From NCBI RefSeq assembly GCF_000718775.1, contig NZ_JOCB01000045.1, positions 1 through 58,952 on the forward strand: a stretch of 58,952 bases of DNA, written 5' to 3'. Every line of letters starts with the position of its first letter. Position 1 is the first letter of the stretch. Below are positions 16,886 through 27,151 of the stretch, one piece after another. Below the pieces are notes generated by a model. That model was given only the letters and a program-made list of their open reading frames with translations. It was not told the DNA's origin and made no database searches. A program made the translations under genes and the position numbers. The stretch comes from Streptomyces sp. NRRL S-31 (lineage in GTDB: Bacteria > Actinomycetota > Actinomycetes > Streptomycetales > Streptomycetaceae).

Positions 16886-16917
16886 CCGCGCCACCGGGAC
16901 CCGCACGCCGCCGCCTG

Positions 16918-16948
16918 AGCCCCGCACCCCTCCCGGGGGCGCGGGGCT
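16918..16948 (+). terminator. Terminator after the DUF4191 gene
   Basis: AGCCCCGC (16918-16925) pairs with GCGGGGCT (16941-16948), with a further C-rich/G-rich pairing inside the loop. It is followed at about 16960-17012 by a degenerate tandem repeat of CCGATCCGCCCGG-like units. Confidence 0.65.
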
Positions 16949-17071
16949 TCTCGCTGTCCCGCCCGGCCCGCCCGATCCGCCCGGCCCATCCGATCCGCCC
17001 GGTCCGCCTGACACGCCGCCGAACGGAGCATCCGGCCGGTAATCGGCTCGTGCGCTCCTAGCCTTCGGAAT

Positions 17072-18157
17072 GTGACAAAACGCCAAATTACGTACCTCGC
17101 GTGCACCACGGCCCTCGTCGGTGCCTTCCTCGGCAGCACCCCGGCGTCGGCCGCCCACCGCACCCTCGTGGTGCGTCCGGGCGGGTCGATCCAGAAGGCG
17201 GTGGACGCCGCCCGGTCCGGCGACACCGTGTTCGTGCCGGCCGGCACCTACCACGAGAGCGTCACGGTCCGCACCGCCGGGCTGACCCTGCGCGGCGCGG
17301 GCCGGCTCACCGTGATCCGGCCGCCCGCGAAGACCGGGGCCGCGCCCGGCGGCAAGGCTGCCGCCGTCACCTGCGACGCGGCCGGCAACGGCATCTGCGT
17401 GGTCGGCGGGAAGGACAAGGCGCTCCGCGACGTCACCGTCGCCGATCTGCGGGTGACCGGCTTCGCCAAGACCGGCGTGTGGTCCATGGGCACCGACCGG
17501 CTGACCGTACGGCGGGTGACCGCCGACGGCAACGGCCAGTGGGGCATCGCCGAGGAGCACTCCACCCGCGGGGTCTTCCGGGGGAACACCGCCAGCGGCA
17601 ACGGGGACGCCGGGCTGTTCCTCGCCAACAGCGTGAAGGCCGAGCAGGGCGCCAGGGACAGCAAGGGCGCGGTGATCGACCACAACCACCTGACGGGCAA
17701 CCGGATCGGCATCACCGTCCGCCGGCTGCGCAACCTGACCGTCGCGCACAACCACGTCGACGGCAACTGCGCGGGCGTCTTCGTCGTCGGTGACGAGAAC
17801 AAGCCGAAGGCCGGCGCCCTGACCGTCAGCGACAACCTCGTCGAGGGCAACAACAGGTACTGCCCGAAGACCGCCCGGCTGCCCTACCTCCAGGGCACCG
17901 GCATCGTGCTGACCGGCACCGAGAAGGCCCTGGTGACCCGGAACGCGGTCACCGGCCATGTGGGCGCCTCCCCGCTGTCGGGCGGCATCGTCCTGTTCAA
18001 GAGCTTCGTGGGCGCCACCAGCGAACGGAACCGGATCACCGGCAACCACCTGTCGGGCAACTCCCCGGCCGACCTCGTCAACCAGGAGACCGCCCGGAGC
18101 GCCAACGCCTTCGACGGCAACTCCTGCCGGGTCTCCAGGCCCGCGGGCCTGTGCTGA
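17072..18157 (+). CDS. Secreted right-handed parallel beta-helix protein
   Basis: Exported protein of 361 residues. The Sec signal peptide is MTKRQITYLACTTALVGAFLGSTPASA, likely cleaved after ASA. The mature part begins with the pectate-lyase/PbH1-like opening TLVVRPGGSIQKAVDAARSGDTVFVPAGTYHESVTVRTAGLTLRGAG, followed by repeated beta-helix rungs rich in asparagine (GVFRGNTASGNG, VIDHNHLTGNRIG, VAHNHVDGNCAG). Four Cys pair plausibly. No catalytic residues could be assigned, so it may be a polysaccharide-binding or -modifying protein. GTG 17072 lies seven bases after TAGCCT (17059-17064), suggesting leaderless mRNA. The methyltransferase starts 43 bases downstream, so the two are probably co-transcribed. 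It does not belong to the canonical whiE set. Confidence 0.8.
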   Translation: MTKRQITYLACTTALVGAFLGSTPASAAHRTLVVRPGGSIQKAVDAARSGDTVFVPAGTYHESVTVRTAGLTLRGAGRLTVIRPPAKTGAAPGGKAAAVTCDAAGNGICVVGGKDKALRDVTVADLRVTGFAKTGVWSMGTDRLTVRRVTADGNGQWGIAEEHSTRGVFRGNTASGNGDAGLFLANSVKAEQGARDSKGAVIDHNHLTGNRIGITVRRLRNLTVAHNHVDGNCAGVFVVGDENKPKAGALTVSDNLVEGNNRYCPKTARLPYLQGTGIVLTGTEKALVTRNAVTGHVGASPLSGGIVLFKSFVGATSERNRITGNHLSGNSPADLVNQETARSANAFDGNSCRVSRPAGLC

Positions 18158-18159
18158 CC

Positions 18160-18171
18160 GTACGGCCGTAC
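18160..18171. promoter_or_regulatory. 12-bp palindrome before the O-methyltransferase
   Basis: GTACGGCCGTAC is a perfect palindrome immediately after the beta-helix stop codon and 29 bases before the methyltransferase start. It could be an operator or a small hairpin. Confidence 0.3.
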
Positions 18172-18200
18172 CCGACCCACGCAAGGAAGGAAGACGGCAC

Positions 18201-19268
18201 ATGACCGCACCATCCCCCGCGCTCTCGACCCAGCCCGAACCCGGCGCTTCCCCCTCCTCCCCGCCGCCCTCGATGCGACTGCGCGAGCTGGTGTTCGGGG
18301 CGGCCTGCGCCGCCGCCGTCCGCGCCGCCGCCCGGCTCGGCGTCGCCGACGCGCTCGGGGACGCCCCCATGACCGCGGACAGCCTCGCCGCCGCGGTGCG
18401 GGCCGAGCCGAAGCCGCTGCGCCGGCTGCTGCGCGCGCTGTCCTGCTACGGCGTCTTCGCCGAGCGGCCCGACGGGACGTTCGCCCACACCGAGATGTCC
18501 CGGCTGCTGCGCGAGGACGACCCGAACAGCCTGCGGGCCATCGCCCAGTGGTGCACCGAGCCCTGGACCTGGGACGCCTGGCCCCGGCTGGACGAGGCGG
18601 TGCGCACCGGCCGGAACGTCGTGGAGGACCTCTACGGCAAGGAGTTCTTCGACTACCTCAACGAGGACGCCCCCGAGTCGGCCGACGTCTTCAACCGGGC
18701 GATGACGAGGTCCAGCGAGCAGTCGGCCCGGGAGGTCGCCGCGCTGCTCGACCTGTCCGGCGCCAGGTCGGTCGCGGACCTCGGCGGCGGGCAGGGGCAC
18801 GTGGTGGCCAGCCTGCTCGACAAGTACCCGGCGATGCGCGGCTATCTGCTGGACCTGCCGCGGGTGGTGGAGAACGCCCTGCCGCGGCTGCGCGGCAGCG
18901 GCGACCTGGCCGGCCGGACGGACATCGTGCCGGGCGACATCCGGGAGGCCGTCCCGGTCGAGGCCGACGTCTACGTCATCAAGAACATCCTGGAGTGGGA
19001 CGACGAGTCCACCGCCCGGCTGCTGCGCAACGTCGTGGAGGCGGGCGGGCCCGGGGCCCGGGTGGTGGTCATCGAGAACCTGGTCGACGACACCCCGTCG
19101 ATGCGGTTCAGCACCGCCATGGACCTGCTGCTGCTGCTGAACGTCGGCGGGGCCAAGCACACCACCGACAGCATGGTCGGCCGGCTCCGGGCGGCGGGCC
19201 TGGAGGTCGGTGACGTCCAGCCGGTCAACCCCTTCCTGCACGCGTTCGACTGCATGGTCCCCGCGTGA
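18201..19268 (+). CDS. SAM-dependent O-methyltransferase (aromatic polyketide/DnrK-TcmO type)
   Basis: Class I methyltransferase of 355 residues. The N-terminal helical dimerisation domain (RLRELVFGAACAAAVRAAARLGVADALGD, EPKPLRRLLRALSCYGVFAE) precedes the Methyltransf_2 Rossmann domain: motif I VADLGGGQGHVVASLLDKYP, then GYLLDLPRVVENA, GDIREAVPVEADVYVIKNILEWDDE and VVVIENLVDD. This is the family of carminomycin 4-O-, TcmO- and mitomycin-type enzymes that methylate phenolic hydroxyls of aromatic polyketides. ATG 18201 follows GGAAGGAAG. It faces the last whiE gene tail to tail across a strong terminator. The classic S. coelicolor whiE cluster lacks such a gene, so here the pigment may be O-methylated (inference). 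Confidence 0.85.
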   Translation: MTAPSPALSTQPEPGASPSSPPPSMRLRELVFGAACAAAVRAAARLGVADALGDAPMTADSLAAAVRAEPKPLRRLLRALSCYGVFAERPDGTFAHTEMSRLLREDDPNSLRAIAQWCTEPWTWDAWPRLDEAVRTGRNVVEDLYGKEFFDYLNEDAPESADVFNRAMTRSSEQSAREVAALLDLSGARSVADLGGGQGHVVASLLDKYPAMRGYLLDLPRVVENALPRLRGSGDLAGRTDIVPGDIREAVPVEADVYVIKNILEWDDESTARLLRNVVEAGGPGARVVVIENLVDDTPSMRFSTAMDLLLLLNVGGAKHTTDSMVGRLRAAGLEVGDVQPVNPFLHAFDCMVPA

Positions 19269-19287
19269 GCGCACTCCCCCACGGCGC

Positions 19288-19328
19288 ACCGGTGCCGGGT
19301 CCGCGTCGGACGCGGGCCCGGCACCGGT
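19288..19328. terminator. Bidirectional terminator between methyltransferase and whiE operon
   Basis: ACCGGTGCCGGG (19288-19299) and CCGCG (19301-19305) pair with CGCGG (19311-19315) and CCCGGCACCGGT (19317-19328), with a U-G wobble between the blocks, giving an 18-bp stem and a TCGGA loop between the two convergent stops. Confidence 0.85.
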
Positions 19329-19343
19329 GGTCCGGACGAGGGA

Positions 19344-19676
19344 TCAGGCGCCGGGGTCGCGCTCCCAGAGGTAGAAGCGCTGTGCCATGGCGTCCTTCGG
19401 GGACCGCCAGGTCTGAGGGTCGTACGCGCTGACGTACGCCGACAGCCGCTCGCTGACCCCCTGGAACTCGGGGTGCGAGGTGACCTTGGCGATGGCCGGT
19501 CCGGGCTCCCGCTCCGACTCGATCAGGTGCATGTACACGTCGCCGAACTGGAAGAGGCTGCGCCGGACCACACCGACGAGGTGCGGCAGCTCCCCCCGGT
19601 CCGACTCCGCGAACACCTTGGCGATGTCGGGGGCGGAGCCCGGGGCCATGCGGGCGACGATCAGGGCCTGGTGCAC
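19344..19676 (-). CDS. TcmI-family polyketide cyclase (WhiE ORFVII-like)
   Basis: Small dimeric alpha-beta-barrel cyclase of 110 residues, acting on the later rings of an aromatic polyketide. The TcmI fold is visible in HQALIVARMAPGSAPDIAKVFAESDRGELPHLVGVVRRSLFQFGDVYMHLIESE, followed by the family's VTSHPEFQGVSERLSAYVSAYDPQTWRSPKDAMAQRFYLWE. The first codon is GTG with AGGAG upstream. It is the last gene of the seven-gene minus-strand unit, 21 bases after the ORFVI-like gene, the position of whiE ORFVII in S. coelicolor. Confidence 0.9.
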   Translation of the reverse strand: MHQALIVARMAPGSAPDIAKVFAESDRGELPHLVGVVRRSLFQFGDVYMHLIESEREPGPAIAKVTSHPEFQGVSERLSAYVSAYDPQTWRSPKDAMAQRFYLWERDPGA

Positions 19677-19697
19677 GGTCGTCTCCTGTCGTCCGGC

Positions 19698-21702
<2,005 letters not shown>

Positions 21703-21709
21703 CGTGTCC

Positions 21710-22969
21710 TCACTCCCTCGGCCGGGTCAGGATCACCGCGGACTGGAAGCCACCGAACCCGCTGCCCACGGAGAGCACGCTGCCCAGCTTCCGTTCGCGG
21801 GCGACGCGCGGGACGTAGTCCAGGTCGCACTCGGGGTCGGGGATCTCGTAGTTCGCGGTCGGCGGTACGACCTGCTTGGCGAGGGCCAGCACGCAGGCGA
21901 CCAGTTCGATGGCGCCGATCGCCCCGAGGGAGTGCCCCACCATGGATTTGATGGAGCTCATCGGAGTGTCGTAGGCGTGGTGGCCGAGCGCCCGTTTCAC
22001 GGCCGCGGTCTCGTGGCGGTCGTTCTGCCGGGTGCCGGAGCCGTGCGCGTTGACGTAGTCGATCGCCGTCGGGTCGAGCCGCGCCTGGTCGAGGGCGGTC
22101 TCGATGGCCCGCGCCATCTCCAGGCCCTCCTTGGTCAGGCCGGTCATGTGGTACGCGTTGCCGAAGGTGGCGTAGCCGCCGAACTCGCAGTACACATGGG
22201 CACCGCGGGCCCGGGCGTGCTCCAGTTCCTCCAGGACGAGCACGGCGCCGCCCTCGCCCATGACGAAGCCGTCACGGTTGTTGTCGAAGGGCCGGGAGGC
22301 GTGGGCGGGGTCGTCGTTGTTCGGTGACGTGGCCTTGATGGCGTCGAAGCAGGCCATGGTGATCGGGGATATCGGGGAGTCCGAGGCCCCCGCGACGCAT
22401 ATGTCGGCCCGGCCCTCCTGGACGGTGTGGAAGGCGTACCCGACGGCGTCCAGTCCGGAGGTGCAGCCGGTGGAGACGGTCTGCACCGGCCCCTGGGCGC
22501 CGAATCGTTCCGCCACCGCGGAGGCCACGGTGCTCGGCGAGAACGCCCGGTGCAGCTGCGGCTCCGCCTCGGCGTGGTCGACGTCCCAGCGCTGACCGCG
22601 GTGGCTGACCAGGACGTAGTCGTGCTCCAGCCGGGTGGTGCCGCCGACGGCGGTGCCCAGGGAGACACCGACCCGCCAGGGGTCCTCCCGGGCCAGGTCG
22701 AGACCGGAGTCCCGCACCGCCTCCTCGCCCGCGACCAGCGCGAACTGTATGTACCGATCGGCCCGCTGGACCTGCTCGGCGTCCAGGCCGTGCGCGGCGG
22801 GATCGAAGTCGCACTCGGCGGCGATCCGGGACCTGAGTCCGGCCGGGTCGAAGAAGGTGATGCCCCGCGTCGCGGTACGGCCGTCGGCCAGCAGGTCCCA
22901 GAACGCCGGTACGCCGATCCCGCCCGGAGCGACGACGCCTATGCCGGTGACCGCCACGCGCCGGGTCAT
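21710..22969 (-). CDS. Ketosynthase alpha of type II PKS (WhiE ORFIII-like)
   Basis: Catalyses decarboxylative Claisen condensations with malonyl-ACP. The product is 419 residues with the full triad Cys169 ([15 protein letters not shown]), His309 (VNAHGSGT) and His346 ([10 protein letters not shown]). ATG 22969 overlaps the cupin stop codon by four bases (ATGA), indicating translational coupling. The gene set on both sides (SchA/CurD, cupin, KS, CLF, ACP, aromatase, TcmI-type cyclase, divergent hydroxylase) is the diagnostic order of spore-pigment clusters (whiE, sch, cur). Confidence 0.96.
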   Translation of the reverse strand: MTRRVAVTGIGVVAPGGIGVPAFWDLLADGRTATRGITFFDPAGLRSRIAAECDFDPAAHGLDAEQVQRADRYIQFALVAGEEAVRDSGLDLAREDPWRVGVSLGTAVGGTTRLEHDYVLVSHRGQRWDVDHAEAEPQLHRAFSPSTVASAVAERFGAQGPVQTVSTGCTSGLDAVGYAFHTVQEGRADICVAGASDSPISPITMACFDAIKATSPNNDDPAHASRPFDNNRDGFVMGEGGAVLVLEELEHARARGAHVYCEFGGYATFGNAYHMTGLTKEGLEMARAIETALDQARLDPTAIDYVNAHGSGTRQNDRHETAAVKRALGHHAYDTPMSSIKSMVGHSLGAIGAIELVACVLALAKQVVPPTANYEIPDPECDLDYVPRVARERKLGSVLSVGSGFGGFQSAVILTRPRE

Positions 22970-23403
22970 GAGCGGACCTGTTCCCGGCCGGCCTGCGCGG
23001 CGGCGACGGCGACGGCCTCCGTCTCCTCGGTGTCGACGTGGCCGAGGGCCGGCCGCGGGGCGAGCGGGCCCAGGTGGAAGACGATCCGCGCCTCCACGTT
23101 GCCGACGTTGCGGAAGCGGTGCCGCATGTCGATGGGGATCATCAGGCCCTGCTCGGGCCGCAGCGGGTGCGGTTCGCCGTCCAGGTCCACCTCCAGCTGC
23201 CCGCAGACGACGTAGACGAACTCCTCGGAGTAGGGGTGGTAGTGCTCACCGATGCGGTCGCCGGGCTGGATGATGGCCACGCCCATGAAACCGCTGGTGG
23301 CGCCGGACGTCGTCGGGGTGAGCATGGCGCGCAGATCGCCGCCGCGCCGGGTGTTGGGCTCGATCTCGCTGAGGTCCACGATCTTCGGAAGGGGTGTGAT
23401 CAC
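22966..23403 (-). CDS. Cupin-fold polyketide cyclase-like protein (WhiE ORFII-like)
   Basis: Small cupin of 145 residues of the SchB/CurC type found in every whiE-class cluster and related to RemF-like metal-dependent cyclases. Cupin motif 1 is [17 protein letters not shown] with candidate metal ligands His54, His56 and Glu60/Glu61; motif 2 is [13 protein letters not shown] with His95. The C-terminal tail is Ala/Gln-rich. A ring-cyclisation role in pigment synthesis is inferred. It follows the ORFI-like gene after 33 bases and overlaps the KS gene by four bases. Confidence 0.9.
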   Translation of the reverse strand: MITPLPKIVDLSEIEPNTRRGGDLRAMLTPTTSGATSGFMGVAIIQPGDRIGEHYHPYSEEFVYVVCGQLEVDLDGEPHPLRPEQGLMIPIDMRHRFRNVGNVEARIVFHLGPLAPRPALGHVDTEETEAVAVAAAQAGREQVRS

Positions 23404-23436
23404 GGCGTTCCTCCGTTGGTGTGCCGGCCTGCGGGG

Positions 23437-24516
23437 TCAGGCGTCGGGCGAGCGGCGGTCGGTGACGAGGTCCATGCCCACGGGCTCGCCGTCCAGCAGG
23501 GCGCTCAGCGCGGCCTGCCGTCCGGGCTCCGGCGTGGCGGCCCGCGGGCCGGAGCCGGGGCGTACGTCGACCAGCCGGACGACGACGTCGTCGCGCTGGA
23601 AGATCGTGCTGCGCAGCACCGGGCCGTCCGGGTCCTCCGCCGCCGCCTCGTCGTGCTGGGCGAGCAGTTCCGCCAGCCGCATGCCGTCACCCGGCCGGGC
23701 CGGGTAGTACTGGGCCAGCCGCTCGCCCTCGGGCAGCTCGTCCGCGGTGACGTGGTGCACGGCGGGCAGCGCCGCCCGGGTGAAGAACACCCGCGCGGAC
23801 TCCTGGTCGTCGAGGTCCCGCTCCTGCTCCAGGTACGGGTTGATCGCCTCCTCGACGGCCCGCACCTCGGGCTGCCGGGCGACGTGGCGCAGCGCCGCGA
23901 GCAGGTCGCCGCGCACCTCGATGGCCCGCACCACCCGGTTGCCGTGCATGAACAGGGAGGTCCGGCACAGCCGGGTGGTCTCGTCCACCTTCGCCCGGGG
24001 CGAGGCGTAGTCCGCGAGGATCCTCTTGACCTCCGGCTCGCTGCCCGGCCGGACCGTGAAGGTCAGCGCGTGCCGGATCACCCCGTCGCCGATCCTGGGG
24101 GACGTCTGGAGCCGGCGGCGCGAGGCGGAGGCGGCGGCGTCCCCGCCCGTCTCGCGGACGACGTGGAAGCGCAGCGACCGGGTGTCCCGGACGCAGCTGT
24201 GCAGCGGTTCCACCATCCGGACGTGTTCCTCGCTGTTCACCCAGGTGAGGAAGGGCGGGGCGCTCTCCCACTCGCTGGTGATCAGCCATTGGGAGGGATT
24301 CTCGATCGACTGGCACAGCTGGTCGCTGACGTGGCCGGGCACCTGCGCCACCTGGTTGCACAGCTGTTCATAGGCCTCGAGGAACTGCTGCTGGGCGCCG
24401 TCGTAGACGTCCACGAGCAGGACGACCCGGAGGCGGGAGCCGTCGAACACGGACTGGGAGACCCGTTTCGACTGGCGCGTCAACTGGTCCGAGAGCTTTT
24501 CCGACATGGTGGTCAT
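23437..24516 (-). CDS. SchA/CurD-domain protein (WhiE ORFI-like)
   Basis: First gene of the pigment operon; 359 residues. Residues 25-120 look like an antibiotic-biosynthesis-monooxygenase/ferredoxin-like alpha-beta fold (LRVVLLVDVYDGAQQQFLEAYEQLCNQVAQVPGHVSDQL, NPSQWLITSEWES, EEHVRMVEPLHSCV). The C-terminal two-thirds are the SchA/CurD domain, including HALTFTVRPGSEPEVKRILADY, LCRTSLFMHGNRVVRAIEV and a late strand TIFQRDDVVVRLVDVRPG. Function in pigment maturation is not established for the family. ATG 24516 is used, with GAAGGAG upstream; a second Met three codons in is possible. It faces the hydroxylase gene across a 204-base divergent promoter region. Confidence 0.88.
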   Translation of the reverse strand: MTTMSEKLSDQLTRQSKRVSQSVFDGSRLRVVLLVDVYDGAQQQFLEAYEQLCNQVAQVPGHVSDQLCQSIENPSQWLITSEWESAPPFLTWVNSEEHVRMVEPLHSCVRDTRSLRFHVVRETGGDAAASASRRRLQTSPRIGDGVIRHALTFTVRPGSEPEVKRILADYASPRAKVDETTRLCRTSLFMHGNRVVRAIEVRGDLLAALRHVARQPEVRAVEEAINPYLEQERDLDDQESARVFFTRAALPAVHHVTADELPEGERLAQYYPARPGDGMRLAELLAQHDEAAAEDPDGPVLRSTIFQRDDVVVRLVDVRPGSGPRAATPEPGRQAALSALLDGEPVGMDLVTDRRSPDA

Positions 24517-24720
24517 GCTGCGCACATCTCCTTCACGGGGGCAGAGGCGGACGCCGGCGGCCGAACGACGCGACGTCAGCGCTTCTTGATCCTGTGCCGC
24601 TTCTCCCGCTGCGCGCGACTCGCGTGAACCACGTGGGTGATTGAGCACGCGAAAGCCGTCCCACAGGGCACACAAACACCGATGCGCCCCTCCATCCCGA
24701 TCCCTGCCCCTGGAGCCTCG
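24517..24720. promoter_or_regulatory. Divergent control region of the spore-pigment cluster
   Basis: The interval between the ORFI-like gene and the hydroxylase corresponds to the whiEP1/whiEP2 region of S. coelicolor, which is developmentally regulated (whiEP2 by sigma-F). Visible elements are CCACGTGG (24629-24636), flanked by CGCGTG (24621-24626) and its complement CACGCG (24646-24651), a nested inverted repeat. GGGTGA (24634-24639) resembles a sigma-B/F-type -10, but no convincing -35 was found. The regulator is not identifiable. Confidence 0.5.
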
Positions 24721-26379
24721 ATGCAGCAGAAAGCCGATCACCAGGTGCCCGTCCTCGTCGTGGGCGGCTCGCTGGTGGGCCTGTCCCTCTCCCTGTTCCT
24801 GGGCCGTCTCGGCGTACCGCACATGCTCGTCGAGCGGCACTCCGGGACCTCGATCCACCCACGTGGCCGCGGCAACAACCTGCGGACGATGGAGCTGTTC
24901 CGGGTGGCCGGCATCGAGCCGGACATCAAGGCGGCGGCCTCGCTCCTCGCGGACAACCACGGCATCCTCCAGACGCCGACGCTGGCCGGCGACGCCGGCG
25001 AATGGCTGTTCCGGCACATCGACCCGGGCGGCGGACTCGCCAGGTTCAGCCCCACGGCGTGGTGCCTGTGCAGCCAGAACGACCTGGAGCCGGTGCTGCT
25101 GAAGGGGGCCCGGGCGCTCGGCGGCGACCTGCGCTACTTCCACGAGCTGGAGTCCATCTCACAGGACCCCGAAGGAGTGACGGCGTTCGTCCGGGACCGT
25201 GACAGCGACGAGCTGTACACGGTCCGCGCGGACTACCTGGTCGCCTGCGACGGCCCGCGCAGCCCCGTGCGGCGCCGGCTCGGCATCGGGCAGAGCGGCC
25301 CCGGCGACCTCTTCGCCAACGTGAGCGTCACCTTCCGCTCCAAGCTGCTCGCCGAGACCGTGGGCGACCGCCGCTTCATCTGCTGCTACCTCACCAGCCC
25401 CGAGGCCGACGGCGCCCTGCTGCCCGTCGACAACAAGGAGCACTGGGTCTTCCACGCCCCCTGGCACCCGGAGCAGGGCGAGACACTGGAGGAGTTCACC
25501 GAGGAACGGCTCCAGCGGCACATCCGGCTGGCCGTCGGCGTGCCCGGCCTCGACGTCGAGATCACCGGAAAGGCGTCCTGGCGCGCGGCCGAGCGCGTCG
25601 CCGAGCGGTACACGGCCGGACGGGTGCTGCTCGCCGGGGACTCCGCCCACGAGATGTCCCCGACCGGCGCGTTCGGCTCGAACACCGGCATCCAGGACGC
25701 GCACAACCTGGCCTGGAAGCTGTCCGCCATCCTCGACGGCTGGGCCGGCCCCGGCCTGCTGGAGACCTACGACACCGAGCGCCGGCCCGTCGCCCTGGCC
25801 ACCAGCGCCCGCGCCTCGGCCCGCTCGGTGGAGCACAGCCACCCCGGCTTCGCCCCGACCCCGGGCGTCGGCGCCGGGCCGCGCAGCGGCATCCTCCCGG
25901 TCGTCCTGTGCTACCGCTACCTGGAGGGCGCGGTCCTGGACGCCGACCCGGCCCAGCCGGTCGTGCCCGACGAGGTGCGGCTGACCGGGGAGCCGGGCAG
26001 CCGGGCCCCGCACCTGTGGCTGCGCCGGGCGGGTGAACGGCTCTCCACGATCGACCTCTACGAGCGGTCGCTGGTGCTGCTCAGCGACGCCGGCACGGCC
26101 GCGGGCACCGCCTGGCACGACGCCGCCCGGCGCATCGCCGCCGCGGACGGGGTACGACTGGAAGCCCACCGGATCGGCACGGGGGCGGACGCCGACCTGA
26201 CGTACGACGCGCAGGGGCCCGGCGGCGGCACCGACTGGGCGGCGGCGCACGGCACGAGCGCCGACGGGGCGGTGCTGGTGCGGCCGGACGGGTTCGTCGC
26301 CTGGCGCGCGTCCGGGGCCGTGCCCGACCCGGAGGCCGCGCTGCGGAAGGTGCTGACGGCGGTGCTGCGGACCCGCTGA
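24721..26379 (+). CDS. FAD-dependent aromatic hydroxylase (WhiE ORFVIII-like)
   Basis: Flavoprotein monooxygenase of 552 residues that would hydroxylate the pigment polyketide. The FAD-binding motif VLVVGGSLVGLSLSLFLGRLGVPHMLVERH is N-terminal, the DG-type motif is YLVACDGPRSPVRRRLGI, and the second FAD motif is GRVLLAGDSAHEMSPTGAFGSNTGIQDAHNLAWKL, as in PheA/TetX-type enzymes. A C-terminal thioredoxin-like segment ends in VLVRPDGFVAWRASG. ATG 24721 is chosen because GGAG lies eight bases upstream; in-frame starts at 24637 and 24682 are possible. It is divergent from the seven-gene unit, exactly as whiE ORFVIII is. Confidence 0.92.
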   Translation: MQQKADHQVPVLVVGGSLVGLSLSLFLGRLGVPHMLVERHSGTSIHPRGRGNNLRTMELFRVAGIEPDIKAAASLLADNHGILQTPTLAGDAGEWLFRHIDPGGGLARFSPTAWCLCSQNDLEPVLLKGARALGGDLRYFHELESISQDPEGVTAFVRDRDSDELYTVRADYLVACDGPRSPVRRRLGIGQSGPGDLFANVSVTFRSKLLAETVGDRRFICCYLTSPEADGALLPVDNKEHWVFHAPWHPEQGETLEEFTEERLQRHIRLAVGVPGLDVEITGKASWRAAERVAERYTAGRVLLAGDSAHEMSPTGAFGSNTGIQDAHNLAWKLSAILDGWAGPGLLETYDTERRPVALATSARASARSVEHSHPGFAPTPGVGAGPRSGILPVVLCYRYLEGAVLDADPAQPVVPDEVRLTGEPGSRAPHLWLRRAGERLSTIDLYERSLVLLSDAGTAAGTAWHDAARRIAAADGVRLEAHRIGTGADADLTYDAQGPGGGTDWAAAHGTSADGAVLVRPDGFVAWRASGAVPDPEAALRKVLTAVLRTR

Positions 26380-26389
26380 GCGCGCGGAC

Positions 26390-26428
26390 GGTGTGACCCG
26401 TCCGGCCGACAACCGGGCGGGTCACACC
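26390..26428. terminator. Terminator between pigment hydroxylase and RDD gene
   Basis: GGTGTGACCCG (26390-26400) pairs with CGGGTCACACC (26418-26428). The inner bases TCCGG/CCGGG extend the stem to 16 bp including one wobble, with a 7-base loop. It serves both convergent genes. Confidence 0.85.
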
Positions 26429-26473
26429 GGGGGTCCGCCGCGGGCGCGGTCCCTCAGGGCCGCGGCCGTCGCG

Positions 26474-26941
26474 TCAGATCCGCACCTCGACGGTCTTCGC
26501 CAGCCGGTCGTGCAGGCCGCGGCCGTCGCGGTCCCAGACCAGGGGCGGGATGGCGAGGAAGAACAGCACGGTGCGCAGCAGGGCGCGCGGCGGGCTGATC
26601 CGGCCGGTCTCCAGCGCGACCACGCGCAGGCCGAAGAGGCGCTTGCCGGGGGTGAAGCCGACCGTACCGAGCGTGAGCACCATCAGGACGAACAGCAGCA
26701 GCGGCGCCCAGACCTGGGCGGCGTCGTGGTAGCTGTCCGCGATGAGGCCGTATGCGATCAGCAGGCAGAGCGCCCAGTCCACCGCGAGCGCGCCCAGCCG
26801 CCGACCGGGCCGCGCGATCGAGTCGGGTCCGTGCTCCGGGAGACCGAGCTGCTCGCCCCGGTACCCGAAGTCGGCGCCCGCGTCCTCCATGGCCGCGCGC
26901 GGTCCGGAGAGCCACGACCCGATTGCCTGCCTGTTGTCCAC
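26474..26941 (-). CDS. RDD-family integral membrane protein
   Basis: Membrane protein of 155 residues. The RDD signature is ARPGRRLGALAVDWALCLLIAYGL at the first transmembrane segment. A second segment (WAPLLLFVLMVLTLGTVGFTPGKRLFGLRVV) carries the typical TPGKRLFGLRV, and a third hydrophobic stretch is ALLRTVLFFLAIPPLVWD. GTG 26941 is preferred: TACCGT (complement of 26948-26953) ends six bases before it, fitting leaderless translation. It is the equivalent of mycobacterial Rv2219A, which directly follows the DUF4191 gene there; here nine other genes lie between them. Divergent from glnA. Confidence 0.85.
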   Translation of the reverse strand: MDNRQAIGSWLSGPRAAMEDAGADFGYRGEQLGLPEHGPDSIARPGRRLGALAVDWALCLLIAYGLIADSYHDAAQVWAPLLLFVLMVLTLGTVGFTPGKRLFGLRVVALETGRISPPRALLRTVLFFLAIPPLVWDRDGRGLHDRLAKTVEVRI

Positions 26942-27016
26942 CCCACCACGGTACTGCGCCCGGTTTCGGGCACTACGCACAGGGGTGGGTCGGGGCTACG
27001 GTGGACAGGTGGCTGG

Positions 27017-27054
27017 TTAACTTCTGCGAAACAAACGGGTCACGCCCGAGAAAT
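27017..27054 (+). promoter_or_regulatory. GlnR box upstream of glnA
   Basis: Four pentamers at exact 6-base spacing: TTAAC (27017-27021), GAAAC (27028-27032), GTCAC (27039-27043) and GAAAT (27050-27054). This fits the Streptomyces GlnR consensus gTnAC-n6-GaAAC repeated twice (a- and b-sites). The glnA start is 97 bases downstream. GlnR would activate glnA under nitrogen limitation. Confidence 0.9.
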
Positions 27055-27151
27055 CACCCGTCCTTAGGGTCGGGACCAGCGTGTGCCACCGCACTGGCCG
27101 CACGAACGATCTACCACCCCGGCGCGGACGGTCGGGAGTAGGAGGAGCTGG

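Noticed and set aside
16955..17015. Degenerate CCGATCCGCCCGG repeats considered as a CRISPR-like or origin array
   Set aside because: Units are short, irregular and without spacers; this is more likely slippage in GC-rich DNA.
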